NCBI GenBank assembly: GCA_020425885.1
Contig: JAGQRA010000820.1
Span: forward strand, 1 to 5,179
Direction of reading: 5' to 3'
Origin: Planctomycetota bacterium
Lineage (GTDB): Bacteria > Planctomycetota > UBA1135 > UBA2386
DNA: 5,179 bases
Shown here: positions 1 to 5,179 of the stretch, piece by piece
Layout of the letters: every line of letters starts with the position of its first letter
How positions within the stretch are numbered: the stretch's first letter is position 1
Translations under genes and position numbers: made by a program
Notes under the pieces: model-generated
The model's input: only the letters and a program-made list of their open reading frames with translations
Told to the model about the DNA's origin: nothing
Databases searched by the model: none

Positions 1-869
1 CCGAGAGCGCGTTCCCGATGCTCGCCATCGCCGAGCGCGAGAGCGGCAGCGTGATCAAGGGCATGCGCGCCCGTCGCAAACGCGACGTCACCAAGGCACC
101 GCGGCGTCACCGGGCGTCGCTCTACTCGTTCGCCGGCGGCATGCACGAGCTGATGCAGGTGCTCGCCGAGCGCCTCGGCGATCGCATCCGGACCGGGTCG
201 CCGGTGCGGAGCCTGCGACGCATCGGCAGCGAGTACCGACTCGAGCTCGACGGCGGCGAGGCGGTGTCGGCCGACGAGGTCGTGCTCGCCTGCCCGGCCG
301 GCCACGGTGCCGACATCGTCGCCGGACTCGACGAGCAGCTGGCCCGCGAGCTGCGCGCGATCCCGTTCGCTTCGGTCGCCAGCGTCTACCTCGGGCTGCC
401 GGCCGCGAAGCTGCCGCCACAGCTGCAGGGCTTCGGCTTCCTGCTCGAGCGCGGCGAGAAGAGCCCGGTGCTCGGCGCGATCTACGTCGCCAGCCTGTTC
501 CCCGATCACGCGCCGCCGGGCCATGCCCTGTTGCGCGTCATGATCGGCGGCCGGCGCCACCCCGATGCCGTCGAGCGCACCGATGCGTCGCTGGTCGAAC
601 TCGCGACGACGACGGTGATGCGCTACGCCAACTGCCGCATCGAGCCTGACTTCACGCACGTCGCGCGCGCCCGCACGGCGATCGCGCAGTACGAATCGGG
701 CCACGCGGCGCGGCTCTCGCGCATCGCGCAGCGGCTCGCCGCCCATCCCGGCCTCAGCCTGCGCGGCAACAGCTACCGTGCCGTCGCCCTGTCCGGTCAG
801 ATCGGCCGCGCCTCCGGCACCGACGCGGCCGGTCACCCGGAGGATCGGCTCTCGGCGACGACCGGCTGA
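1..869 (+). CDS. hemY: Protoporphyrinogen oxidase (HemY type), 5'-truncated by window edge
   Basis: C-terminal 288 residues of an FAD-dependent flavin amine oxidase family protein. It would oxidise protoporphyrinogen IX (or coproporphyrinogen III) in haem synthesis at the inner membrane face. The frame is open to base 3 and reads ESAFPM before the first ATG at 18, so that ATG is internal. Family-like segments, numbered from that Met, are SLYSFAGGMHEL (about 35-46), a FAD-domain strand VVLACPAGHGAD (about 87-98), LRVMIGGRRHP (172-182), the AIAQYESGHAARL helix, and the C-terminal FAD-binding GNSYRAVAL (250-258). The family is usually about 450-470 residues, so roughly 170-180 residues including the N-terminal GxGxxG dinucleotide fold lie outside the window. 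After GNSYRAVALSGQIGRA the tail is polar and unlike the usual final helix. The gene converges on the minus-strand operon. Whether the substrate is protoporphyrinogen or coproporphyrinogen cannot be decided from this fragment. Confidence 0.88.
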   Translation, partial: ESAFPMLAIAERESGSVIKGMRARRKRDVTKAPRRHRASLYSFAGGMHELMQVLAERLGDRIRTGSPVRSLRRIGSEYRLELDGGEAVSADEVVLACPAGHGADIVAGLDEQLARELRAIPFASVASVYLGLPAAKLPPQLQGFGFLLERGEKSPVLGAIYVASLFPDHAPPGHALLRVMIGGRRHPDAVERTDASLVELATTTVMRYANCRIEPDFTHVARARTAIAQYESGHAARLSRIAQRLAAHPGLSLRGNSYRAVALSGQIGRASGTDAAGHPEDRLSATTG

Positions 870-874
870 GTCGC

Positions 875-898
875 GCGCGCTCGGGGACTACAGCGCGC
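875..898 (+). terminator. Weak inverted repeat just after hemY
   Basis: GCGCGCT (875-881) pairs perfectly with AGCGCGC (892-898) around a 10-nt loop, starting 5 nt after the hemY stop codon. There is no T tract after it. It could be a Rho-type or structure-only 3' end, or chance in GC-rich sequence. Confidence 0.22.
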
Positions 899-990
899 CG
901 ACGACGCCGGCGACCGCGTTGGTCGTCGTGATGGTCGAGAGCAGGAGTCCCGTTCGGCAGCGTCGAGAAGCGGAGTTGGACCGGCTGCGA
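888..990 (-). pseudogene. Possible frameshifted 3' remnant of a protein-coding gene
   Basis: Reading the minus strand from 990, one frame gives SQPVQLRFSTLPNG (990-949). A second frame, displaced by one base, then gives LLLSTITTTNAVAGVVGAL followed by TAG (947-888). Nearly every codon on both sides of the switch ends in G or C, as in the real genes here, and the two halves join into one plausible hydrophobic C-terminus. That suggests a decayed or sequencing-damaged gene end. No start codon, homologue or upstream portion is visible, because upstream lie the hairpin and the end of the membrane thioredoxin gene. High background GC makes this weak. The alternative is plain noncoding spacer. Confidence 0.28.
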
Positions 991-1015
991 CGCTGATCCG
1001 CGGCTCGGATCAGCG
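991..1015 (-). terminator. Perfect 10-bp hairpin overlapping the operon's last stop codon
   Basis: CGCTGATCCG (991-1000) is the exact reverse complement of CGGATCAGCG (1006-1015), with the 5-nt loop CGGCT. The TGA stop of the membrane thioredoxin gene (1012-1010) lies inside the stem. It sits at a convergent gene junction, where it would fold in transcripts from either side. No T-rich run follows on either strand, so it is not a classical intrinsic terminator. It may mark an mRNA 3' end or protect against exonucleases. Confidence 0.5.
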
Positions 1016-2215
1016 CCCGAGCTGGCGTGCGACCGCGTCCTCGAGTTCCTCGAGCAGTGGCGCGTCCCGCAGCACGCCGCCGCGATCGAGCAGCAACACC
1101 GTGGGCAGCAGTGACACGCCATAGGCCCGCGCGAGTTCGTGCCATCCCGGGCGCTGGCGATCGAAGCAGTAGATCCACCTGGCATCGTCGTGCTCGGCGG
1201 CATACGCGATCACGGCCTCCGGATCGTGATCGCAGCTGACGGCGACGACCGTCAGGTCGGACCGGTGCGCGGCGAGGCGCCGGATGCGCTCGAGCGCGGC
1301 GACGGACGGACGACACCAGGACGCCCAGAAGCAGACCAGCACGACCCGTCCGCGCAGGCGGTCGTCGCGGAACAGGGTGTCGTCGACGAGGCGGCCGGAC
1401 AGGTCGATGCGCTGACCCAGGCGGTGTGACGGCGACTGCGCGGCCAGCGCGGCGGAACGGACCAGCCCCTGCGCGAGTGCGGCATCGGCGAACGCCGGCG
1501 CGAGCCGTTCGGCCTCGGCGACCGACAGATCCGCGGCCGCCACCGCCTGGGCGAAGCCCGGCGCGAGGTCCGGTCGGAGCGTCAGCGCCGTTGCCAGGTC
1601 CTCGAGGGCCAGCCGTCGCGGCTCGCCGTCGTCGACCACTGCCCGAGCGATCGCGAGCACGCCGGCGGCCGCGGCGTCGCCGCCGGCAGCACGGCGTTCG
1701 AGGTCGCCGGCCAGACCCGCGTCGCCGAGCACTACGGCATAGACCTCGAACTCGTGCAGCCCGCGCGGCGACGGCGGCAACGGCGGCAACGCGTCGGCCC
1801 GGTCGAGGATTCGGCGCACCACGGGCAGCGCCTTCGCCGCGATCTTCGGCCGACGTTCCGCATCGCGCAGGAGCGCCGGATACGGCGGCATCGCCCGATG
1901 GAAGGCCTCGATGAGGTCCTGGAAGGTGACGAGGCGTTCGGGCGGTGGCGACACCGGGAACAAGCCGATTCCCCATGCCAGCCCGCCGAGGACCACGAGG
2001 GCGGCGGCTGCCATTGCCAGCGGTGTCCGCCAACGTGGCCGAGGTCCAGCTGTTGCCGCGCGGTCGACGTGGGCCGCAGCTCGAGCGAGCCGGTCGCCGG
2101 ATGCCGTGGCGATCGTCCGCGCGAGATCCGGCGCCTGCACGCCGCCGAGTTGTTCGTGCAGGCAGAGGTCGAGGAACCGATCGTCGTCCTCGGCATCGCG
2201 TTCGTGCGCGCTCAT
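1010..2215 (-). CDS. Membrane-anchored TlpA-like thioredoxin-fold protein with CxxS motif; putative anti-sigma-like partner
   Basis: 401 residues. Residues 1-65 are a cytosolic segment with an acidic start and FLDLCLHEQLGG...PDLARTI. I associate this layout with membrane proteins encoded next to planctomycete ECF sigma genes. One transmembrane helix (about 66-86) follows, then a helical region (about 95-260) and a TlpA/AhpC-type thioredoxin domain (about 268-401). The active site reads FWASWCRPS: Cys301 is kept but the resolving cysteine is Ser304, and Cys295 replaces the Asp found in the paralogue. The cis-Pro region is LLPT (369-372), and another cysteine lies in SCD (328). From about residue 95 onward it is paralogous to the protein at 2771-3829. 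The ATG at 2215 is chosen because it overlaps the sigma stop as ATGA and has a GAGGGGGAA ribosome site. Longer in-frame extensions are Arg-rich and read through the sigma gene. Disulfide reductase activity is doubtful; a sensor or anti-sigma role is inference. Confidence 0.88.
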   Translation of the reverse strand: MSAHERDAEDDDRFLDLCLHEQLGGVQAPDLARTIATASGDRLARAAAHVDRAATAGPRPRWRTPLAMAAAALVVLGGLAWGIGLFPVSPPPERLVTFQDLIEAFHRAMPPYPALLRDAERRPKIAAKALPVVRRILDRADALPPLPPSPRGLHEFEVYAVVLGDAGLAGDLERRAAGGDAAAAGVLAIARAVVDDGEPRRLALEDLATALTLRPDLAPGFAQAVAAADLSVAEAERLAPAFADAALAQGLVRSAALAAQSPSHRLGQRIDLSGRLVDDTLFRDDRLRGRVVLVCFWASWCRPSVAALERIRRLAAHRSDLTVVAVSCDHDPEAVIAYAAEHDDARWIYCFDRQRPGWHELARAYGVSLLPTVLLLDRGGVLRDAPLLEELEDAVARQLGR

Positions 2216-2748
2216 CGCGGTTCCCCCTCGGCCGCCAGACGGCGCAGCACACACGCACGCAGTCCGTCGCGCACTCGCCGCAGGAGGGCCTTGACGCCGT
2301 TGGCGCGCAATCCGAGCTCGCCCGCGATCGCCACGCGGGATGCGCGGACGCCGTAGTGCAGGTCGAGCAGTCGACGGGCACGGCCATCGAGGCGTTCGAG
2401 GCATGCGCGCAGCGCGTCCAGCCACGCGGCGCCGCCGTCGTCTTCGGCGCCTGCGAACGGCCACGTGCAATCGACCGCGGCCAGCTTCGCATGGCGCTGG
2501 CGCCGGCCTTCGGTGCGCAGGTACATCCGCCACAGGTTGTCGATCGCGCCCCGCAGCCAGGCGGCGGCAGCCGGATCGGGCTCGGCGGGGATGCCCTTGT
2601 GCAGCGCGGCCATCAGCGCTTCCTGTACGAGATCGTCGGCGACATCCGGTGGGCAACCGCGCAGCCGCGCATGGCGCCACGCGCCCACCTGATGGTGCCG
2701 GACCCAGCATTCGACGTCATGTGTGCGTTCGTCGTGGTCGAGCCCCAT
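2212..2748 (-). CDS. ECF-type (sigma-70 family) RNA polymerase sigma factor
   Basis: 178 residues, a typical size for ECF sigma factors, which contain only regions 2 and 4. Region 2 covers about residues 10-88. It has the core-binding motif DVADDLVQEALMAAL (35-49) and the WLRGAIDNLWRMYLRTEGRR stretch (64-83) expected for regions 2.3-2.4. An acidic linker (about 92-108) leads to region 4 (about 110-172), with the helix-turn-helix ARRLLDLHYGVRASRVAIAG followed by a recognition helix rich in Arg and Lys (148-164). It should direct RNA polymerase to a dedicated promoter set. The ATG at 2748 is chosen because region 2 starts soon after it. The frame stays open to 2919, but that stretch is low-complexity and overlaps the upstream gene. 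No ribosome site is seen, and the start is 22 bp after the previous stop. Its stop overlaps the next ATG by 4 bp, making that membrane protein its likely regulator. Confidence 0.9.
   Translation of the reverse strand: MGLDHDERTHDVECWVRHHQVGAWRHARLRGCPPDVADDLVQEALMAALHKGIPAEPDPAAAAWLRGAIDNLWRMYLRTEGRRQRHAKLAAVDCTWPFAGAEDDGGAAWLDALRACLERLDGRARRLLDLHYGVRASRVAIAGELGLRANGVKALLRRVRDGLRACVLRRLAAEGEPR
2221..2229 (-). promoter_or_regulatory. Ribosome binding site for the membrane thioredoxin-fold gene
   Basis: GAGGGGGAA on the minus strand ends 5 nt before the ATG at 2215. It is the only clear Shine-Dalgarno-like purine run before a start in this operon. It lies within the last codons of the sigma gene, which supports the 2215 start and translational coupling. 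Confidence 0.6.
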
Positions 2749-2770
2749 CTGGTACTGTATGCGGCGACGT

Positions 2771-3829
2771 TCATTCGCGGAGGTAGCGCTGGACCTGCGC
2801 CCGCAGATCTGCTCCCGCGTCGACACTGCGCAGGATTCCGCCGCGATCGACGAGGAACATACGCGGAATGCGCTCGACACCGAAGCGCGTCGCGAGCGGG
2901 TGCCACCGTACTCCTTCACCGGCGAACAGCTGCGGCCAGTCGACTTCCGGGTGCGCCTTCAGGAATGCCTGCAAGGCGGCCGCCTCGCGGTCGCAGCTGA
3001 TGCCGACGACCTCGAACCCCTTGCCAGCGAACTCGGCGCGCAGCGCCACCAGGTCGGGCAGCGCCTTCTTGCACGGCGCGCACCAACTCGCCCAGAAATC
3101 CACGAGCACGACCTTGCCCCGCAGCGACGACAGTCGGAACACCTCGCCATCGACGAGCGATCCCTCCAACTCCAGCGGCAGCCCGAGCAGCCGTGCCGGG
3201 TCCCTGGCCGCGCGCTCGGCGATCTCCAGCAACCGGGTGGCGACGGGTTCGGCTACGCCGCGGCCGCCGAGTTTCCTGGCCTCGGCTTCCGACAGCCCGG
3301 CCGCGATCGCGAGGCACTGGACCGCGCACGACGCGACGTTCGCATCCAGCGGCTTGGCGTCGTCGTCGGCGGCGTCACGCAATGCAGCCGCGCAGGCATC
3401 GATCGCCCGCGTCCGTCCATCGCCATCGACGGCCGCGATCACGGCGGCCGAGCTCCGCAGCAGTTCGGCATCGCGATCCCCGTTGCGGCCACGTTCGGCG
3501 AGGTTGTCGCGCAGTCCCGGCTCGTCGAACACGGCCGCGTAGATGACGAACTCGTGCACCCGGCGGCCCAGCAGCGACTCGGTCTGTGCCGCGGCGAAGT
3601 CGCGGATTCGGCGCAGGACGGGGAGTGCTCTTGGCGCCAGCGCTCGCCGCACCTCCGGCGAACGCAACGCGATCGGGTCGCGCGGCATCACGCCGATGAA
3701 GGCGTCGATCAGCGCCTGGCAGGGATCGGGCACCGGCTTCGGCGGCTCGTCCTGCGCGCGCAGCGCGCCGACCAACAACAGCCCGATCGCGGCCAGGGCA
3801 TGGGCTCCGTTCATGGCAGGCCGGTGCAT
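2771..3829 (-). CDS. Secreted TlpA-like thioredoxin-fold protein (CAPC active site)
   Basis: 352 residues from ATG 3829. A signal peptide spans residues 1-25, with hydrophobic core ALAAIGLLLVGAL and likely cleavage at LRA-QDE. A helical region (about 35-215) has Cys146, Cys168 and Cys172. The C-terminal TlpA/AhpC-type thioredoxin domain (about 218-352) carries FWASWCAPC with both redox cysteines (250 and 253), SCD (Cys279), and cis-Pro in RIPR (320-323). It probably acts in the periplasm as a thiol-disulfide reductant or oxidant; its client is unknown. Met6 (ATG 3814) is an alternative start, but 3829 keeps a basic residue in the n-region. Neither has a clear ribosome site. It lies 10 bp after the secreted-protein gene and 22 bp before the sigma gene. 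It is a full-length paralogue of the extracytoplasmic part of the protein at 1010-2215, sharing ALPV-RRI, HEF-YA-V and GWH/RWH-LA blocks. Confidence 0.9.
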   Translation of the reverse strand: MHRPAMNGAHALAAIGLLLVGALRAQDEPPKPVPDPCQALIDAFIGVMPRDPIALRSPEVRRALAPRALPVLRRIRDFAAAQTESLLGRRVHEFVIYAAVFDEPGLRDNLAERGRNGDRDAELLRSSAAVIAAVDGDGRTRAIDACAAALRDAADDDAKPLDANVASCAVQCLAIAAGLSEAEARKLGGRGVAEPVATRLLEIAERAARDPARLLGLPLELEGSLVDGEVFRLSSLRGKVVLVDFWASWCAPCKKALPDLVALRAEFAGKGFEVVGISCDREAAALQAFLKAHPEVDWPQLFAGEGVRWHPLATRFGVERIPRMFLVDRGGILRSVDAGADLRAQVQRYLRE

Positions 3830-3839
3830 GCGAGGGGGA

Positions 3840-4853
3840 CTAGTAGCCGAGCACGACGCGGAGGCCGTTGGACGCCGTGGCGCCGGCGGCGTTGGCCGCG
3901 GGATCGACCGACAGCACCTGGCCCAATATCGACAGCCCCGCGAACGTAGGCGACAGCGGCACACCGAAGCCGAAGGAGCCGGTGCCGTTGACGTTGCCGA
4001 GCAGGATCGTGCCGATGTTCTGGACCTGCACCAGGCAGCCGTTCGGCGGCGTTCCGGCCAGGGAGCCGATGTCGAGCGCGGGGTTCTGCATCGCGAACCC
4101 GAGCAGGAGGAAGTCGGCGATACCGGGCGACGGCAGGTTGGAGGCGTCGAGCACGGCGACCTGGCCGAGCACGGGCAGCGTCGGACCGCCGGCGAGCACG
4201 GGTGTGCCGTTGGAGCCCGCGCAGCCGGTGCCGAAGGACCGATACTCGGCGCCGCTCTCGACCTGGATCACCCAGGTGCCCGGCGGGAAGCCCGGCCCGG
4301 TCTGGATGTCGACCAACCCTGCGGTGCCGATGTTCGCGTAGCTGAGGCCCTGGTTGCCGGAATCGGTGGCGAGCCACTGAGTGCCAGGGGCGATGTTGTT
4401 GAAGAACTCGATCGAGCCGGGACCGGGATTCGTGCCCGCCGGGTAGGTGACGCTGACGCCGACGAACATGCCGCCGGTCGCCGGCACCGGGTTGCCGAAC
4501 AGGGTCTTCAGGTCGTAACGCTGCCAGTTGCCGGTGTTGCCGCCGGTGACACCGCCTAGCACGGAAGCCTGCGCGACCAGCACGGCATCGTGCGGATCGT
4601 GGTCGTCGGTCGGATCGTCGTAGACCGCGATCACGAGCGGCAGGCCGTTCAGGTTGGTGCTGTTGTTCGTGGTGCCGAACTTCGCATCGACGATGCCAAT
4701 CGTGGCCAGGCAGTCGACGTAGACGAGACGCATGTCCTCGCCACCGTTGAAGCGCGACAGGCCGGCGGAAACCGAGCCGGTGCTGTAGTACGGGCATTGT
4801 GCCGCGGCGGTTGCAGCGGCGGAGAGGGCGACGATGAGGATCTGGGATCGCAT
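3840..4853 (-). CDS. Secreted protein with planctomycete-type C-terminal Gly/Pro-rich module
   Basis: 337 residues. The signal peptide MRSQILIVALSAAATAAA is followed by likely cleavage before Gln19. Residues 19-205 form a probable beta-rich domain, rich in Gly, Asn, Thr and aromatic residues, with a DDPTDDHDPHD acidic loop that could bind metal. From residue 207 the FGTGCAGSNGTPVLAGG module runs to the C-terminal GLRVVLGY. I recognise this style from secreted planctomycete proteins of unknown function. Four cysteines (20, 48, 211, 273) could form two disulfides. No catalytic motif is seen, so I assign no enzymatic function; a surface or extracellular role is inference. ATG 4853 is chosen because it places the signal peptide at the N-terminus. 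The open frame to 5081 is basic low-complexity sequence over the intergenic region. No Shine-Dalgarno is seen. It is the first gene of the four-gene minus-strand cluster. Confidence 0.85.
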   Translation of the reverse strand: MRSQILIVALSAAATAAAQCPYYSTGSVSAGLSRFNGGEDMRLVYVDCLATIGIVDAKFGTTNNSTNLNGLPLVIAVYDDPTDDHDPHDAVLVAQASVLGGVTGGNTGNWQRYDLKTLFGNPVPATGGMFVGVSVTYPAGTNPGPGSIEFFNNIAPGTQWLATDSGNQGLSYANIGTAGLVDIQTGPGFPPGTWVIQVESGAEYRSFGTGCAGSNGTPVLAGGPTLPVLGQVAVLDASNLPSPGIADFLLLGFAMQNPALDIGSLAGTPPNGCLVQVQNIGTILLGNVNGTGSFGFGVPLSPTFAGLSILGQVLSVDPAANAAGATASNGLRVVLGY

Positions 4854-5053
4854 GAGTGAGACTTGGTTCGGGTGCGCCAGGCGTGGGGCGGCTGGCGACC
4901 GCTTGACTGCCGGCGACAGGAGAAAGGGTGCGCCCGATCCTGAGAAATGCGGCCTCGTCGCCCTGTCCGGTCTGGCCAGAGGCGGCGGAATCTGCCGCGA
5001 GTGCGGCGTGAGAGCCTCCGGACCTCGGGACCCTTGCCTGCCCGACTCGCCCC

Positions 5054-5081
5054 TTGACTCGCCCGGGCCCCTGGCTAGCAT
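5054..5081 (+). promoter_or_regulatory. Sigma-70-type promoter for rplU
   Basis: TTGACT (5054-5059) and TAGCAT (5076-5081) are separated by 16 bp. They match the housekeeping -35 and -10 consensus at five of six and about four of six positions. Transcription would start near 5088, giving a leader of about 47 nt before the rplU ATG. The match stands out in very GC-rich surroundings and has the expected position. Confidence 0.6.
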
Positions 5082-5103
5082 CCTCCGCCCTCATTGCCCA
5101 ACA

Positions 5104-5119
5104 GCTGCCGCCCGGCAGC
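5104..5119 (+). promoter_or_regulatory. Hairpin in the rplU 5' leader
   Basis: GCTGCCG (5104-5110) is the exact reverse complement of CGGCAGC (5113-5119). In RNA this would be a 6-bp stem with a GCCC tetraloop. It lies about 16 nt after the predicted transcription start and 16 nt before the ATG. Ribosomal-protein mRNAs, including those for L21 in some phyla, often carry structured leaders for autoregulation. A regulatory role here is inferred from position only. Confidence 0.4.
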
Positions 5120-5135
5120 CCAGCCCACACAGTCA

Positions 5136-5179
5136 ATGTACGCCGTCATCGACGATCGCAACCAGCAGTACCGGGTCGC
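5136..5179 (+). CDS. rplU: Ribosomal protein L21, N-terminus only (cut by window edge)
   Basis: The ATG at 5136 opens a frame reading MYAVIDDRNQQYRV to the window end. This closely matches the conserved start of bacterial L21 (MYAvI..ggkQYrV), the 50S subunit protein of about 100 residues that contacts 23S rRNA. Only 14 full codons are visible, so the assignment rests on this motif plus the promoter upstream. The usual downstream neighbour rpmA (L27) would lie beyond the window. No Shine-Dalgarno is seen before the ATG; the upstream bases are CACACAGTCA. Confidence 0.82.
   Translation, partial: MYAVIDDRNQQYRV

Larger units (their letters stand above)
4854..5135. other. Divergent intergenic region between the minus-strand operon and rplU
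   Basis: These 282 bp separate divergent starts. The plus-strand promoter and leader hairpin near rplU are listed separately. Toward the minus-strand operon I find no convincing -35/-10 pair. There is a 9-bp direct repeat, GGGTGCGCC at 4870-4878 and 4926-4934 (GGCGCACCC as read in the operon's leader). No tRNA, small gene or long repeat is seen. Confidence 0.6.

Noticed and set aside
1206..1233. 8-bp inverted repeat GCGATCAC / GTGATCGC with a 12-nt spacer
   Set aside because: It lies inside the conserved thioredoxin coding region (the SCDHDPEAVIAYA stretch) and is explained by codon choice.
888..2492. Long 534-residue minus-strand open frame over the membrane thioredoxin and sigma genes
   Set aside because: It is extremely rich in Arg, Gly, Pro and Ala with no recognisable motif, and it overlaps two convincing genes in other frames. 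This is typical of GC-rich shadow frames. Only its last codons (the 888-990 remnant) were kept as a weak observation.
2216..2710. N-terminal extension of the membrane thioredoxin-fold gene to an ATG at 2710
   Set aside because: The extension is low-complexity Arg-rich sequence that fully overlaps the sigma factor. The ATG at 2215 has a ribosome site and the ATGA overlap.
1945..3000. 351-residue plus-strand open frame
   Set aside because: It is antisense to the sigma and thioredoxin genes, shows no family motif, and has Arg/Pro-rich composition.
4903..4908. TTGACT hexamer on the plus strand resembling a -35 box
   Set aside because: No acceptable -10 hexamer lies 15-19 bp downstream (the region reads AGAAAGGGTG). 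The better pair is at 5054-5081.
3811..5136. 441-residue minus-strand open frame across the secreted-protein gene and the intergenic region
   Set aside because: Its sequence is Arg-rich without motifs. The frame one base away encodes a clear signal peptide and a recognisable secreted protein.
1..5179. CRISPR array, tRNA, rRNA, insertion sequence or attachment site
   Set aside because: No regularly spaced repeats, tRNA-like cloverleaf, transposase motif or terminal inverted repeats were found by eye.

Overview
This is a GC-rich bacterial window that most likely comes from a planctomycete. The main pointer is the secreted protein at 3840-4853. Its glycine/proline-rich C-terminal module starts with FGTGCAGSNG and ends in GLRVVLGY, a style I associate from memory with multi-copy secreted proteins of marine Planctomycetota. 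ECF sigma factors followed by single-pass membrane proteins, and signal peptides ending in A-Q, fit the same group. The taxonomic call is inference; no rRNA or complete marker gene is present.

Layout, left to right. Bases 1-869 (+) hold the 3' part of a haem-pathway protoporphyrinogen oxidase (hemY type), cut by the window edge. Bases 870-1009 are a convergent junction. It holds a weak inverted repeat, a possible frameshifted 3' remnant of a gene on the minus strand, and a perfect 10-bp hairpin that overlaps the next stop codon. Bases 1010-4853 are a tightly packed minus-strand cluster of four genes. In transcription order they are a secreted protein (3840-4853), a signal-peptide-bearing TlpA-like thioredoxin protein with a CAPC active site (2771-3829), an ECF-type sigma factor (2212-2748), and a membrane-anchored paralogue of the thioredoxin protein (1010-2215). 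Gaps are 10 bp, 22 bp and a 4-bp ATGA overlap, so they look like one operon. Bases 4854-5135 are a divergent intergenic region with a good plus-strand promoter and a leader hairpin. They lead into the first 14 codons of rplU (ribosomal protein L21) at 5136.

The main interest is the sigma factor between two full-length paralogous thioredoxin-fold proteins. The copy translationally coupled to the sigma factor has a short cytosolic N-terminus, one membrane span and an extracytoplasmic TlpA domain. Its CxxC motif has become CRPS, while a new cysteine sits at the position of the buried Asp/Asn of the family. I propose, as inference, that this is an envelope thiol- or redox-sensing anti-sigma-like protein, with the CAPC paralogue as its enzymatic partner and the secreted four-cysteine protein as a possible client. 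None of this is established by sequence alone.
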